Of a stretch of 64,000 nt of DNA, positions 45,688-60,412 are shown piece after piece. This DNA is from Otis tarda. Lineage: Eukaryota; Chordata; Aves; Otidiformes; Otididae. Made by a program: the position numbers and the translations under genes. The stretch spans positions 67,446,987 through 67,510,986 of the forward strand of contig CM048557.1 of assembly GCA_026413225.1 (NCBI GenBank). Direction: 5' to 3'. A model generated the notes under the pieces. That model saw only the letters and a program-made list of their open reading frames with translations. It was not told the origin of the DNA and did not search any database. Every line of letters starts with the position of its first letter. Positions within the stretch are counted from its first letter, which is position 1.

Positions 45688-48593
45688 GTGTATCTCTGTA
45701 ATGATATGTTTTGTTTCTGTGACTTATTCTTTCTACAGTGGTCTGTTCATGACCTTGAAGAATCCTGTTTTAATGGAAATGATTATTTAAAAGGAAGATT
45801 TTTCCCTACTGTGTGATTACTTTTGTATTTCAGACTGAAATTGCCTGTTGGAGTAAAAACTAAAAATATTTTAAACTTGGTTTTAGCACAGTGTGATTTG
45901 GTTAAAAGTTGTCTGTATGAGCCCTACCAGAATGCAAGTCACAATCACAGCAGATGACACTGCAAGGGTTGTGTCCTGCTGCTCCAGAGCAGGTCAGTTG
46001 TGGATGTCTACACTGCACTGTGTCTGCAGCAGCATACTTGTGCGTGCAGCTACTTGATGTGCAACAGATGAGGTCATATTTGCAATAAATGTGATGTTGC
46101 CCGTGGAGCTGAGCATCAAAAGTTGGTCATTGCCTTGACGTGCGACATGAGTATTCTTTATTCCAAGTTACATGTGGCCGTGTAGATCTTGTTCTTTTCC
46201 TCATGGGACCTGCTTGTTCTTTAGAGCGATGAAGTTCCTCATAAGAAAGCTACAGTGAGGCCTGGGCTTTTGTGCGTTCCCGGCTTACTCTTCCAGATAT
46301 TGTCTTCTCAGTAATATTAAATATTTGGTCTATGACAGCAGAGGTTTTAGCAGTAAAGATGATACAAGGTCCCAAACAGACATCTGAGTTATTACATCAG
46401 CCATTGTGAAAACAGCAGGAGGTGAAGTTTTGAGTGAGTGCCTGTGAAATCATTTAATGAGCCATAGTGAAGATGAAGGAACCAAACCAAGTATTTAATA
46501 AATGGACATATGTTTAAATTATGTTTAAAGCTTGATAGTCCAGGAAAGTTTTTGAGGGTTCTGGCATAGTGAATTTTTTTTTTTTAAGACTAGTTAATGG
46601 AAATATTATCAGAGCACAGGACTGAATAAATTTACATGTTTTCTTTCTCAATTTTTCACTTTTTTTTTCCAGAGAACTGTAGTGAAAATGAGCTACAGTC
46701 TCATCAATTAGGGTGACTGCTGAGATACTTAACCATTCATGGTCCAGAGTTTTCGGCCCCAGGAAGGATTCTAAGCTGTCAAAATACAACTTGGAGTGGA
46801 AAAGTGCGATACTGACAGTAGTTACTTCCTGCAAACTATAACATCTGATTTCAAGGGACTTGCCCTGGGAGGGCACAGCAATGAAGGGGGGATGTAGTTG
46901 AAGTCAGTGCCAGGGATTAGTATTTGTATCTTCAAGTGGCTAAAATATATTGCTGTCTCTTGTAGTTTGTGTCTATGGGTGTGCACGGTGACTGTAGGAA
47001 ATGGAAATGGAGGTTAAAGCATTGGATGCAAAATCAGAGGATTCTTTCTTTTCCTAGTTCTGTAGTCACTCTTCTTAGCCTGTTCGCTTAAACTGTGTGT
47101 TGAAAAGAAGAGTTTGCCCTGAGAATGAATGTTGGTGGATAGAAGTTCCTGGAGTGGATCCAAAAATAAAAATGCAATTTTTTTTTTTTATTAAAGTAGA
47201 AAGGAATTTTATTTTGAAGATTTTGAAGTGCATCTGTTTTTTCCATTCACTCATCTTAAGTAATTAGTGAAAAAAATAGTCAGAAGTGTTCCCTAAAGTG
47301 TTTGGGAAATTTCTTCAGTTAATTAGAAGTTGGAGTTTTATCAAAAAGAAGCTGGGTTGCCCAAATGGCCTGGTAAGATGTATCAGAAGTAGGAAGACCT
47401 TTTTGGCTCCTAAATTTTACTTCTGTATTTGGGAATCTAGGAGAAATAGGGTCATGAAATTATCTCATTAAATCTTCTGTATAACACAAGCTAATTTATT
47501 TCACTGAGTCATCTCCATGCTATTGTTGAAGACACTGAGTAGACAAAAGGATTGGGTGATGATGGCAGAGAGATCAAAGTGCCATACATGCCATAAGCTT
47601 GTGCAATGGAAGGAAAAGGACTGGATGAAGGTAAATTACTGGATGAGTTATACCTACACACTGCCAGCAGGTATGTACCTTATTTTCCTGGATGTCTACT
47701 CATTTCAATTCAGAGAAAATCATGCTGGCTTCAAATGTGGTGATCATGACATCTGAGAGCAAAATGCATCACCTGAGCACTTTGTCCAGTCTGTCTAATG
47801 TTCCGTCTCCAGCTGTGTCCAAAGCATTGATATTAGCTCAATAGTAAACTTCTAGGGGGCCATTTTCTAGTTACTTTTTTTTTTTTCGTAAAACCCAAAT
47901 CCTGCACACAGTAATTCGTCATTAACTTGAAACGTATTTAATCCTTCCCCTTTCGGCATCAAGTTGGGTTTCAGTGAGTTCACCAAACGATGGTCAAAGC
48001 TATAATAAAAACAGAAGTAATAGGCACTTGGGTAAGTAAGTTCCTCTTGGCAAAGAGGAAACACTGCTTTTATAAAAGGAAATCAGGCCTCAGAGATCTG
48101 TTAGTAGTTTTTGGAAGGAATGAAGAAATTGCATTCTTTTGGGGTGATCCTGTTGATTACAAGAATAATTTTGACGTAGTCCCGTTGCTGGCTTAATGCA
48201 TCTTCTCATTCCACCATATGATTTTGGATTTGTGGGCTTATTGTTTGTAAGCAAGTTTAGGACACTTAAGGTAAAGATGCTTTGTGATGTATGATAACAG
48301 TTATTTAAGAATATTATCCTGTTGTGCAATTCATATCTTTTCATATGAATCTGGAGGGCCCTAAGTACCAGGTTGGGGAAGAACAAGGCCTATGTGCAGT
48401 GAAGGGCAAGCATACCATGCAAGTGAGCCTGCATAAACTTCCCTGCACTCTAGGGAGCTGTGTACCAAGTTCAGAGAGAAGAGAGGACATGTAAGTAATC
48501 TTCCTTCCGTGCTTGGCAGCATCTTGTTGTGGAGTTACTGCTCTGCCGCCACCACGTTCACTCAGCAGTATGCTTGTGAGGGAGGGAAAAATC

Positions 48594-48697
48594 TTAGAAT
48601 CTTTAAGGTTGGAAGAGACCTCCAAGATCAAGTCCAACCATCAACCCAACACCACCGTGCCTACTGAACCATGTCCTGGAGTGCCACATCTACAACT
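48594..48697 (-). mobile_element. CR1 LINE 3'-end fragment
   Basis: The plus strand reads TTAGAATCTTTAAGGTTGGA, then AGACCTCCAAGATCAAGTCC and ACCATGTCCTGGAGTGCCAC. This is the reverse complement of a common avian CR1 3' end with about 100 bp retained. Homology seems to fade after 48697. Confidence 0.85.
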
Positions 48698-50144
48698 TCC
48701 AGGCTGTAAAGCCACCAAGGTTTGCAAAGCATCTGTGGGCCAGGAGCTTCACATACCGGTTACGTGAAGACCTCATACAGGTAAGGATGATCCTCCCTGG
48801 TTTTACCCTCTCCTAAGCAGTAGAGGGCGATCTTGTCTTAAAAATTAAACTTTACACCTATCAATGCCTTGCCTTTACAAATTGTTGCCGAAAGAATGAA
48901 GGTTTTTATCTCTAGAAACATACAGGATCAGGTGTCTGTTATTCTCTGTAAATGTTATCTTTGTTAGAGATACTTGGAGTAACTATCGGGTTTTACACCA
49001 CACAGCAACATTTCTCTGTATTAAGTGAGAATTACTGAAGTAAAACCATTGTAATACTAATGGAGAAAATAATAGAATCCACTGTGCAAGAACACTGTAA
49101 AAGTCTGAAATTAACATATTTTTATTTAGTGTTAAAAATATTGAAACATTTTTATTCATGAAGTGTAAGTAAAACTGATAATTATTATTTGATTTAGTAC
49201 ATCACATGGAAATCAGGGGAACAACATTCTAAATGCATTTTGTAAACGTTTCTACATGGAAAGTGCCTGTTCTATATCTGTATACGTGGAGATGGCTGAC
49301 TGCAAATTGGGGTGCTAAGGCAGCCTCTGCTTTTCAGGTTCGTGTGAGTATGGACAGTCTGCATGAGTAAAAGCTAAGAAGAATGCTGGAGTTACTTGGA
49401 CACACACACAAAAAAGAATCATGTGACTGGGTAAGAGTTGTGGTTCTGAACATTTTTGTTTTTGTTGCTGGTAGAGTTTTTAAACTGTGTTTTTGAACAC
49501 ATTTATTTTTTTCTGCAACATTTTGTATTCCTAACATATCACCTGGAGGCTAGTGTGCTAAAGCATTTGGCCACTATGAAGGAGAATGACTGAACTATTG
49601 TAGATGGCCTGTCTTGATAAACTTGTCAATTAATCTGTTGCCAATGCCCTTAGTTTTCCAACTGGGTTTTCCTCTTACAGCCCTGTGATAGTTCCCTATG
49701 GCTCCAGGATGGAACAATCCTGGGCGGTAGAGAGATTGAGATAATGACAGTCCATGGTGACAGCAGGGCTGGCAGAGCCAGCCTGGGGGAAGAAAGACAC
49801 ATACTTGCCAATAGAAATACCGCCATCCTTTGGGAATTGTGGCTTGGGAATCAAAGCTGACCTCATAGACAAGAATGATGGAGAACAAGCTTTTGATTTA
49901 TGACTAGATGAAGCTCAAAGTCTGCCCTTCTGATCCTTCTTTACAACACACCTTTTGTATTTTATATGAGCTCTTTCACTTTATTCTCAGAATGTTATCT
50001 CTTGGGGTATCATTTTTAAGTCTTTCAGTGTCATAATAGTTCACTCATCTCCTTCATAGCAGGTTGTTTTTTTAAATGAAGCTAAAATCCCTTTTTAGTG
50101 TCACAAATAACTGTCATTTGTATTTAACGTGATTGATCAGCTGC

Positions 50145-50219
50145 TTTGCTTTGTTTGGTGTTTTTTTGTGGTTTTGTTTTGTTTTGGTTTTTTTTTGTTT
50201 TTTTTTGTTTTTTTTTTTC
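50145..50219. repeat. T/G-rich low-complexity run
   Basis: About 75 bp of almost pure T with scattered G, ending at CTCTACCCTCCCC. It could be the A-rich tail of a minus-strand retrocopy, but no retrocopy body is recognisable next to it. Confidence 0.7.
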
Positions 50220-53200
50220 TCTACCCTCCCCTGGGTTCTCTTGAAGGCTAAAACCATACTTGCTTTCTAGACTGCATGCTCGTCAAGGGAATCACAATTG
50301 CATTCACTGGTGCTTTGGTTGCCTCAAGTACTTATTTACACTTGAATAAAAAATTGCATTTTTAATACTGCCACTTATGGGCTAGATCCTTAGTAAGGTG
50401 TTGACTTCTGCTGAGTTCAATGAAGCTATGCTGCTTTTCACCGCTGATCTATATCTACTGGACCAATATGTCCCTCTACTGGAAAGTCTACTATCTGCTG
50501 CTTGGTCACTCTGCCTTACAGGTCATAAGCAAAATTGTGAACTCTCTGAAAGTGTTAAAAAAATATGAATCTGGGTCTAAATCTTCTTACCTTGTTCTTG
50601 TCCAAGTTATCGGTTGTTCATGTTTTCCTAATCTGTGCTGTGTCCTCTGTGCCAAGCCGTAGAAAGGACATAAAGGGCATTTACAGTGGTGTCAGTTATA
50701 AATGGGAAGGCCTGTGACAGCACAAGATCCAGCGCAGCTTTCTGAAAAGGAATGTTTCTGTGCATCAGCTCTGTCGTAGCTGTGTTTAGGGTGTTTGTGT
50801 TTCCATATATCTGTCAGTCTGTCTGTCATTTGCCTGTCTGTCTTCCTGACTCATGTGACTGTTGATAAATACGCTCCGTTGGCGATTAAAAGGAAGTGAC
50901 CTCATAAGTTTGTCTTTTCCACCACAAAGGTTTGGTTGTAACGTGACATTCCTTCCTATTACTCTGGTTTACACCAAACTCAACAACTTGTGGCCTGCAG
51001 ATCCTCAGTATAAAGAGCAGAAGGAGACTGACCTTGACAACCTCATTTCTCATTCCTTTCTTGTTATAGGTAGTACAGCTGAAAATGTGGCTTTAATTAT
51101 AGTACTAATGAAAACTGAAAATCCAGACAGACACTTGACAAACTCTGGTACGCTTTATATTACATTTGTGCTAACTACAAAGTATCCAGCTGGGTGTAAC
51201 ATTATATCTCTTTTCCTTGAGCATCCGCCTGACTTAAGCTGTATAATTAATGTGTACTTTGGCTGGAGGTCAGCTTACAGTTGGTGTTTTAGAATTTTTA
51301 CATTTTTTAAGATGTTGTAATGAAACGAATATGTTTATTACCTCTGTGCCTGTGTTCCCCAGGGGGACTTAATACCTGTGGAGGAGCACTGGCCGGGAGA
51401 ACTTGAATAAAATGCTTCTGCCAGCTGAGTCTGATGCAGCAGAACTCTGTTTTCAAAAGTAGGTGTAAGAAATAGAATCAAAGAATGTAATGTCCACAGA
51501 TGTGTTTAACTTTGATTCACCTCCATGGTATGGTGTGTTGATTTTAAGTTATGACACTGATACACAATTGCCCAAAGTAGAATTTGTGAAGGGATTTATT
51601 TTATTTCTTTTTTTTTTTTTTTCCTTTGGAAAGCACTTTGTTTTCAGAACTCACCAACGAGAAACTGATGTTCTCAACTAGAGCCAAAAGCACTAAAAGC
51701 AGGTTCCCTACCAAGCTCCACCAGTGCACCTTCATCCTGACCTGTCTTAACTCTAGTCAAGCGTCCGACTGCGCTAGCATGTGAATGTAATCGTGTTAAA
51801 TTAAATACTGGTTTTCATGAGATGGACACATGCTCTCTTGGGACCAAACTGAAATTAGCTTTGAAGCAATTTTATTGTGATGTAAGGCAATGTTAAAATT
51901 GGGTTGCCAATGATAAAGACCCAAAGACTTACTGCTGTTTTCAAGGACCTGCTGTGGAATCTGAAATTTTTCTTAACAAAAATATTAGTGGGATTCTTAA
52001 GCCAAACTTTCAAAAAAACATTTCTGACATGAAAGGAAATGGCTGCAGTACAGCCACATTCGCAGTGGGGGCCTCAAGGTGTTACTGTTAGAAATGAATG
52101 CATAATGATTTTCAAATGACCTTTTCTGGCATGTTCACGTGGCTGCTAATGTGGTTTGATGTTTTGTGCGAATGCACAGAGAGCCTATCTACGCAGCCTG
52201 CCTGCAGCGGCACTTTAAACTTGTTTCCTAGTACAGATGGTCAGAGGAAAGCTTGATTTTTCTAATGCCCTCAAATTGTTTCTTCTTTCTCTTTTTGTGA
52301 TCACAAAGCCAAACGTGGATGTGAAAAAACTAGTTTATTCGAAGCAATTATTCATGAGCAGCTTTGCTGATGTTTAATAATTTTTGGAAGACAAACTGAG
52401 TCCAACTGATCCAAAGGTCTCCCCAGAACAATATAGCTAACAGGTGATTGTTTTTAAAAATTGCCTTTCTAAAAATGATTGGTGGGTAGAGTTCCTTAAA
52501 GGAACTTGTCCTGAAAGATATTTTGGAAAATCTGATGATAAAGTGATACATTTTCTTTGTTTGAAGGAGGATATCAATCTTGGAAATAGCAATAATCTTA
52601 TATATTTGTGTTCCAGAAACATTGAGAAGCCTTGCCTGAATTCAAGCTCTGTAGGACTGCTAGATCGACCTGTACAGTAAGAGAAAGCCTTTGTTCCAAG
52701 GGCCTGCAATCTAAACAGGCACCATAGGCAAATCCCAGCCCCTCTTTCTACCACAGCTGCTTAACTGTTTTTCTTCCTGTCTCATGAGTGCCCAGTTGGC
52801 ATATGGGAGATGCACTGGCATCAGTTAAAGGTGTTTCCCATCTCAAAGAGGAAATAACACCTAGTCTGCAGTTAGTAAACAGTTAAAAAAAAAAAAAAAG
52901 AATTAAACCAGATGTTGCTGAGCTATTAGTATTGACACACGTGGTAGTGCAGCCTTTAAAGTGTCCCTCCTGTGGCCCCTCTAGTTATATTAAAATTCTA
53001 TAAACATTTAGGAAAATGATTAAGCAACAATACCCCAGTTATATCCCCTGTTATGCCGAGGAAAGTTCATGGCTGCACTGTTTCTTGAGTGAAAGTGTGC
53101 TGGATGGGTAATGTGATGTTACTTTTTATTACTCCGTTAACTGTTCTAAACAGCCTTACAGGACAGAAGTGCCTGAAAGTGTTTAATCTTTAATATTTGT

Positions 53201-56200
53201 GCATTTTTGTTTGGCTTGTTTTCTCCCTGTGGTAATCTGGACTCTCTTTCTCCCTCACCTTAGCCATTCTACTGAATAGTCCCATTAACCTTAGTGGAAC
53301 TGCTATAATTAGTATCTTTGTTCTGATTTTATTCCCATCATCTGCTATTTTCAGCTCATGATTTGGAATAAAGGGTTTGATGCTGAGACACTGATTCTCC
53401 TTTCGTCATTAAATACCAAGCACATGCATGAGAATAAATTCCTTTGTAGAATAACCTGGTGTTTGCTGGACAATACAGCACAAATTAATGGGTAATTTCA
53501 TCCAGGATAAAAAAAAAATCAGTGTGTCTTTTCAAAAAGACCTTTTTTCATAACAAATGAAAAGACTGTTTTTGTGGGTGTGGGGTTGTCCCTCTTCTCG
53601 AGGGAAGGTGAAGACAGAAGATGGGTTATACAGTTGTAACTGAGGGCGGTGAGACAGTGAACCAAAGAATATCCTGTGTGTTGGGTAATACCTCTGTTGG
53701 GTAACACTAAGGAGGGAGGTACTGCTTGCTTAGCCTTTCCCCAATAAATCCATGCCTATACGTGATAAATTGTCAGCAGTGGGGGTGTTAGATGGTCCTG
53801 GTGCGGAAAGGAGCCAAGTCTTTGATAAGCAAGAACAGCAAACCTGTGCAACTGTGTACATCACATGCTAAAGTCGTGATGGATTCTCTAGATCAAGGCT
53901 GATATTTCTATTGTATACTGCCATGCAAACATTAGCTGGTGCCCTCTGTGCTAGAATTGAGTGAAACTACCTGCGCAGCTGCAAGTAGTGGAAAAGCCAT
54001 TTCTCTCTGCCTATTTGGGTTTCCTGCAGTGAGTCTGGAGGACTCTAAGCTATACCTGTGCTTCTTTGTGTTTTGCCTTCCTTGGTGACAGGCAATGAGA
54101 TGCTGCTAGTTAACTCTTTGAGATGTCTCTTCCATTTTTATTTCCTTGTGACAAAAGAGGCATAGAGTTCCTGCTGGATTTTTTGGAGATGGAAATAATT
54201 TGCTCCAGTGGAGGTTTCGGTCGTAAGTGTTCTGCATTTGGCCTCCTGTCTATCAGCATCACAAGATAAAGCTGTTCTAGGAAAGTGAAACACAGAAAAA
54301 AGTGTTATATTTTTTTTATTTTCCCACTCATACATAACCATATCACAGTATTATGCTTGTCATATGCTATGTGTGTTTTAGATTAATCATGTATTTATAA
54401 AAGCTACAAATACAAATAGAAAAAGGAGGGTCAGCATGACAATACCTTGCATGGTACCTTTTATTTTAGATTTTGGTTTGTTGGATTTGACAAGGTGTTT
54501 GTACCTTTGATTTAGATTGTGCAGCAGATGGAATTTACTGGTGTAGGTTTCTCAGATGGAGCAGTGTTGTGTGTTTTTTTTTTGTTTGGGTTTTTTTTTT
54601 TTATCATATAACACTTCAGAGGAATGGCTGGAGGAAAGCTGAGACAGTTTTCTTTGATGGGAACAATATTGGAAAACAGATTTGTCCAGAGTGAAAACAA
54701 AAATCTACACGCCTTGCTTTACTGGTGCTATAGCTCTCTAGAAATGAGATGTAGCTATGCATGTTCCTGGACACTTTGTATTTAGATCTATGATTTATTT
54801 GAGCTTGCAGAGCTGTGGAAGTAGATATTTTTTATTTTATTTATTTTTTTTTAAAGCATGGCTGCAGTTTGTTTTATTGTTTGAGTTTCATTGATATGTG
54901 CTGGTCTAAATGTATACGTTCTCAGTTGAAGTGCGTAGATAGGTTGCTGACTGGCAGATGCAGTCAGGTGCTTTGTTCCCTGACAACAGTTTCATGCTCA
55001 AGTGACGCTCTGCAAAACTTTATCTGCAGATACTATCAGCTACTCAAGAATGGACTCAAAGAGCAAAGGCAGGATGCAGTTCCATTTAAATTGGCAAGCA
55101 CAGTTTGGGGCAGCCGGACAGCTCCCTTTCGACCACACAACTGAAGAGGATTAAAGATTTGAATTATCCCAAAGTTACTAGCACTGGCTGCATGCTCCAT
55201 GATATAGAGAGAAAAACATCCGTGCTTGCTCTGAGGAGTTTACAGTCTAGATGACAAAGTCCACTTGTGTAATATTTTATACTATATGCTGCATTAGCTT
55301 GAGCTCAGAATTTTCTCTTACTTCAATTTGTAGAGATTCATACCTGTTCTCTGATAATTGACATTAATTAATAGTCACACAGTACTTGAGAAAAGAACAT
55401 GTGAAAAAGGACACTGCACACATTCAGTTCTTGAGCTCTGACTCCAGAGAACAGACACATAATGTTTCCTAAATAGAACCCTGTTCAAGAAAACATGTAT
55501 ATACACTTTGTTTCCTGAACTGGCTCTTTATAAAGATTTGGAGCTGGAGAAGAATAAGATTCTCAACACATGAATCTTGGAAGTATAGCCGTGAATAATG
55601 GATCTGAGGATAGGATTTGGCACTAAACACTAACCTTGGTTCTAATGATTTTACAGAATGCTATAGAACCAATTCGACCTTTTTAAAATTATGGAAAAGT
55701 AGTACATTAAAGTAATATTCTTCTGTCTGCAAGACCTAAATCACATAAATTCTGAGATCCCTTCTTCCAGCTGTAAAGCGCAGAGGAAAATATTTCCTTT
55801 CTCCCATCATCTGCCTGTAAGCTTTCACTTAGATTGCAAACATTTGGGGCAAATGCTGCTGCTTACTGGGTTTGCGCAGCACTTAGTACACTGCTGCTTC
55901 AGTTTCAGTTAGGGACTTCTGCAAATGTCACACTGCACAAGGATACCAGGCCATTCTGCTACAGCAGTGCAGTAAGCAAATTGCTTTTAAAAGCACAACG
56001 ATTTATAATTTCACCAAGTGGTAGTTCTAATAGCAATGACAGACGGTTCAGCGCTAACCCGTGGCAGTGTGTATTCAGCCTGGCAACAACATACTTTCCG
56101 ATATTTTGAATTATGATACACGCGGTGGCCCCCGAGTTACGTGTGGAATAGCTGTGGTGCTAGCTGATGGGCTCTGTTGTACCTTGGATGCAGAGTTTTT

Positions 56201-59200
56201 ATGATCGCCAATACTCTGAAACTCGTTCAGGCAATAAATTTACTTGCCTTTGAGTTTACAAGGCAATAAACAGTTGAGGCCTTTGACCTCAACATTTACC
56301 AAATACATTTGCAGCAGTTGTGTTTATTGACAACTATTTATAGGGAAGTATTTTATGCAGAATTTCACATGTGAAAGAGAACAGTTTAATTTTGCAGCTC
56401 TTATTCTTCTTTCTCATTTTCATCTCTATTTCCTGTCTCTGTGATTTACTTTAATAGCTGAAGTTGCAGGTTAATGCTGCAGAATACTCAGTTATTGACA
56501 AAACAATTATTTTAAACCTTTGTGCTGGATTTTTAGAACTTTCTCTATTTTTATTTTGCATAACTGAGAGAAAGATAAATGTATGCTACATTTTATAAGG
56601 CTCATTTTAAATTGTGCTATTAATCTTAATAGGCATTTAGTAAGTTGAAAACATTCCCTTTATTAGAATATGAAGTGAAAAAAATAGAAAATAACAAAAA
56701 TAATAATACTTTAAACTCCTTTTCCCTGATTTTGTAGGAAGCTGGGGTTCTCGCTATTTTCTGGTGGATGATTAGCATCATGGACGTTAAGGTTTCTCTA
56801 CAGATCCAGAATATCTAGTGACTGACTGGTATTTGCTGTGTACTCATCAAGACCAGGAACTCTGTCCTGCTCTGCAAAAATTTCTGCAGTTGAGGATTCC
56901 CTACCATTTAGGCATGTGTGGGATGGCGGCAATCAGCTGGGGTGGTTTGTAACAGTAAGTGTCAGACCAGCTGGAATTTTAACGAGCATTAACTCACATA
57001 GTCCTGAATCTGCTCAAATTTATACTATGGGTTATAACGAGAGACTGAGGCCCTGAGATTACTGGAAAGCAGAAAGGTAACAGTGCTTTCATCCATTCCT
57101 GCAACTGTCAGCTGTGCTCATACAAGGTGCACTTGAGTAACTGTTCCCAAAACAATCCCTACTTTTGGAGTAGACCCTTGTAAAATTGCATTGGCCCTAA
57201 TCCAGCAAAATACTTGAGTTAATGTTTAATTTCAGGCATGAAGCGTGGGACTTCAGTGGGACTGCTCGTAAGCTCAAAGATAAGCACATGCTCAAGTTCC
57301 TTGTTGGAAAACGGCCAGCATACTTTTTATCTTGCAGCATCGTGCCTGTAAGATACTAATTTCAATCTGCTGAACTCTGCTTGCTTGAGCTCTTCTAGAA
57401 AAATAATTTCAGATGCTGTGGAATTAGTCATTCATTTCTAAACAGCTCACCAGATTCTTGCCCCATGTAAGTAGCTTCATGCCAATTTGCAGCAGCAGAG
57501 GATATGCTGCAGAGTTTTGATCGGGAATTCTTTATGCCTTTTTGCAATTGGACTTTTTTCCCTTTCCTGAGGTATTTATCATTAGTGTCTACAGGCCAAG
57601 TGCAGCAACATTCTGAAATACATTAGAAAAATTGTATTTAACCAGATGGTCAGACTCTCAGGTGGGTTACACCAAATAAGTTTAGAAAGTAGTGTCCTGT
57701 GCTTCCATAAATCACTATATATGGGTCCACAGTAGATTGTCATCCAGTGTTGATTTTTGTTTATGTGACATAAGGAAAATGGGCTTATTCTCTAGAGTGG
57801 GTCTGTCCACACAGGAAGAGGTTCATATACAAGATGTTTTATGTATTTGGTATGTTGAATGTTTAAACGAGTAAGAAAAATACTTTATCAGTGCAGCTTC
57901 AGCTTGCTTTGTGAATTATTTTTACGGCCCATATCCTAGATTCACACACTAGAAATTTGTGGAAATAATACAAAATGGCACTGACTCACGTTGAGGTGGT
58001 GACAAACTGGAGTTCTGGGGTGGGACACCGCTTTCTTGGCACCTCTGTCTGCTTAATGAGGTGGCAGTGACGCTGGGCTGGAATTAAGGTCCTCTGGTAT
58101 GAAGGTGTGGGGGAAAGCCCATTGCTTTGTTGGGATGGGTTTTGGATGAGTACCAGAACCCTCTTAAGGAAAACCCATATAGGGATGCCTAGGAGGCTGC
58201 CTCAGTATGGATGTTTGGCTGAGTTGGCTGTAAAGAGAGGATAGGCCCATCAGTCTGTAGGGATGAATGCGTGCAGCTTCGCTAGAGCTAAATATGAGTC
58301 AAAGAAGAAAAACGACATGGAGGAGGACAAGTGGGGAAGGACATCACGTTAGCAGCCTGACTGTATGATACTGTAAAAGGCAACTCCAGATCTATCAGCA
58401 CAACTGTGTGTGGAGCAAGCCAAGAAGCCAGATGCTGTTCCTGCCGCTGAAAGACTGTTTTCCACAGTTCAGTGTTGGAGCCTTGCGATGTAAATCCCTG
58501 CCCCATGTGTGGCCATGGGTGTGGGACTTTATTCCTGGCTGAAGCAGTGAGCGTGGAAGAAAGGGAGGAATCTTGTGCTGAGTTGTAAACTAAAACCAAA
58601 TTAATTGGACTGCATAGTCAATTTAAAGGAAAGGGGGAAAGGTAGTTTATAACACTTAATGATTTATATGTTTAGGTAGCAGCCTCTGCCTTGTACTATC
58701 AGTGTGTCTCTCAGCTGTAGTCCTCCCCACAAATGCTCATTTCTAAGAAAGCATAAGAAATAAATATGTTCATTTTAAAAGGACTTGTTAAGGCTAATGA
58801 AAAGCGCACTTAAAATCACTGCTTTATCTGCTTCGTCTTCCTTGGCATTTCAAATTCTCTTCCTATGTTCCTTTGCGTGCATCTAACCTAAAGGATTAAG
58901 CCTTCCCACGGCACACGTCCTGGGTGGAGGAGTCGCACTCAAGAATAGCCTTCAGAGGCCAGTGGGCAGAAATCCCCTCTGATAAAGCCACAGAGCCTTA
59001 AGGAATTGTAAGTTTTCATCTGTCCTTCTGGCCCACTGGCTGCCCTCCAGCATCGCTCTCTGCAAGGCTGTGAGAGGAGTCACAAGGGTAATATTCTTTG
59101 TGGCCCACGGGGATTAACTCAGAAAAACAACAATAAGGAAACTGGGTTGTTAAAATAGAGTTGCATCAAACAGTAGCCACTCGACCAAACAGGTCATAAA

Positions 59201-60412
59201 CTTGCTGTTGACTCTTTTTTGATAAAACGCGTAGATTTTTTTTTTTGTTTTCTATGTAGAACATATCTACTTCAATGGAAATTTTTGACTAAATCCTGAA
59301 AGACACATTTTATGCTGAAAATCTATTTTTTATTTTGTTAGGGGGGATTGTAGGTTGAAAGTCATTATTTTCTGCTGGAAATTTGTCAGAAATGACTACC
59401 TTTCCTTGACATTTTCAGGAAGGGGAAAAGCACTAACCATTTTGCCAGTAGCTTTAATAAGCTTCTAATATTTTCCTGGCATATTCAGTACTTTCTGGCT
59501 TTTATATTGTCATTGTGACCCAGAAATTTGAGGTGGGAGAACTAGGTACTGAAATAGCTGGGAGAGGACAGAAAAAAGCACTATCATAAAGTTTCCTTTG
59601 TGAAGCTTCCTAGCTAAATGGAGTCGAATCCCAGCTGCCAGGAAGTGGTTGTCAGATCTCATTGGTGCTCCACAGAAATTTTACACCTGGAAGGTACCCA
59701 AAGGAAAGTACGGAGTGCCCTGCCTCCTTTACAGGCGGCGCCTGCAGCACCCTTATGTTATGGGTGACAGTGTTTCACTCTGATATTCCCCTCTCTCTTC
59801 CAGGTCAACTAGTCACCATTAGGGACTTAACCTCTTAGGAGACAATGGAGCTCAGTTTTTGTTACCTATATGCTCTAATTTTATGTTAAACCAAACATTG
59901 TCCCAAACCATCTCATCTTTATGTCCATTTATTGCTTGATGATATCCATTTCTCAAGTGTGTAATGAGTCCTGTCAAATGTTCAGATGTTAAGTTTCTCT
60001 CTGGCAATGTTTTGATTTAGAGTGCTAAAATGGGAAAGGAATTTTATATGGGCCAAAAAAATTAATTGTGAAAGGAAAGAGAGAGCACTGCGGTCTTGTC
60101 TAATCACAGGGTGATGTTTCCTATTTTACCTTCTTTAATTTTAGTAAAAGTTCTGCAGAGAGAAAAGGCTGGAGCTGAAAACTGTCAGTGAATTTCCTCA
60201 GTTTTCTCTGTGAAAACCAAAGGACATAGACTGTTGGTATCACAATGCACATATTATTTAATATGGCTTTTAAAGCCTCAGCTCCGGGAGTCACTGCAAG
60301 GTCTAGTGTACCTTAGCCTACTTGTCCATATTGTTTACCCTTAAATTCAAGAAACCTTACTGCTAAATTTTTGCTAGTTAAAATCCCCAGAAGAACCCAA
60401 GTGCTTTAAGCA

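Larger units (their letters stand above)
40401..60412. other. Gene-free region downstream of the CDKN3 promoter
   Basis: About 20 kb of mostly AT-rich sequence with no exon chain, RNA gene or recognisable protein. The longest open frame (50862-51320) does not start with ATG and matches nothing known to me. Contents are the CR1 tails listed separately, a T/G-rich run at 50145-50219, a 15-A tract (52885-52899) and T-rich runs near 54570-54602. By synteny with human this should be the CDKN3 end of the BMP4 gene desert. Confidence 0.55.

Noticed and set aside
46514-46876. 120-codon minus-strand open frame
   Set aside because: Lys/Ser-rich reading of AT-rich DNA including a poly(T) run; no known domain.
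50862-51320. 152-codon plus-strand open frame in the desert
   Set aside because: It begins at TTG rather than ATG, has no recognisable domain and no splice context. An open frame of this length is not surprising in 64 kb read in six frames.
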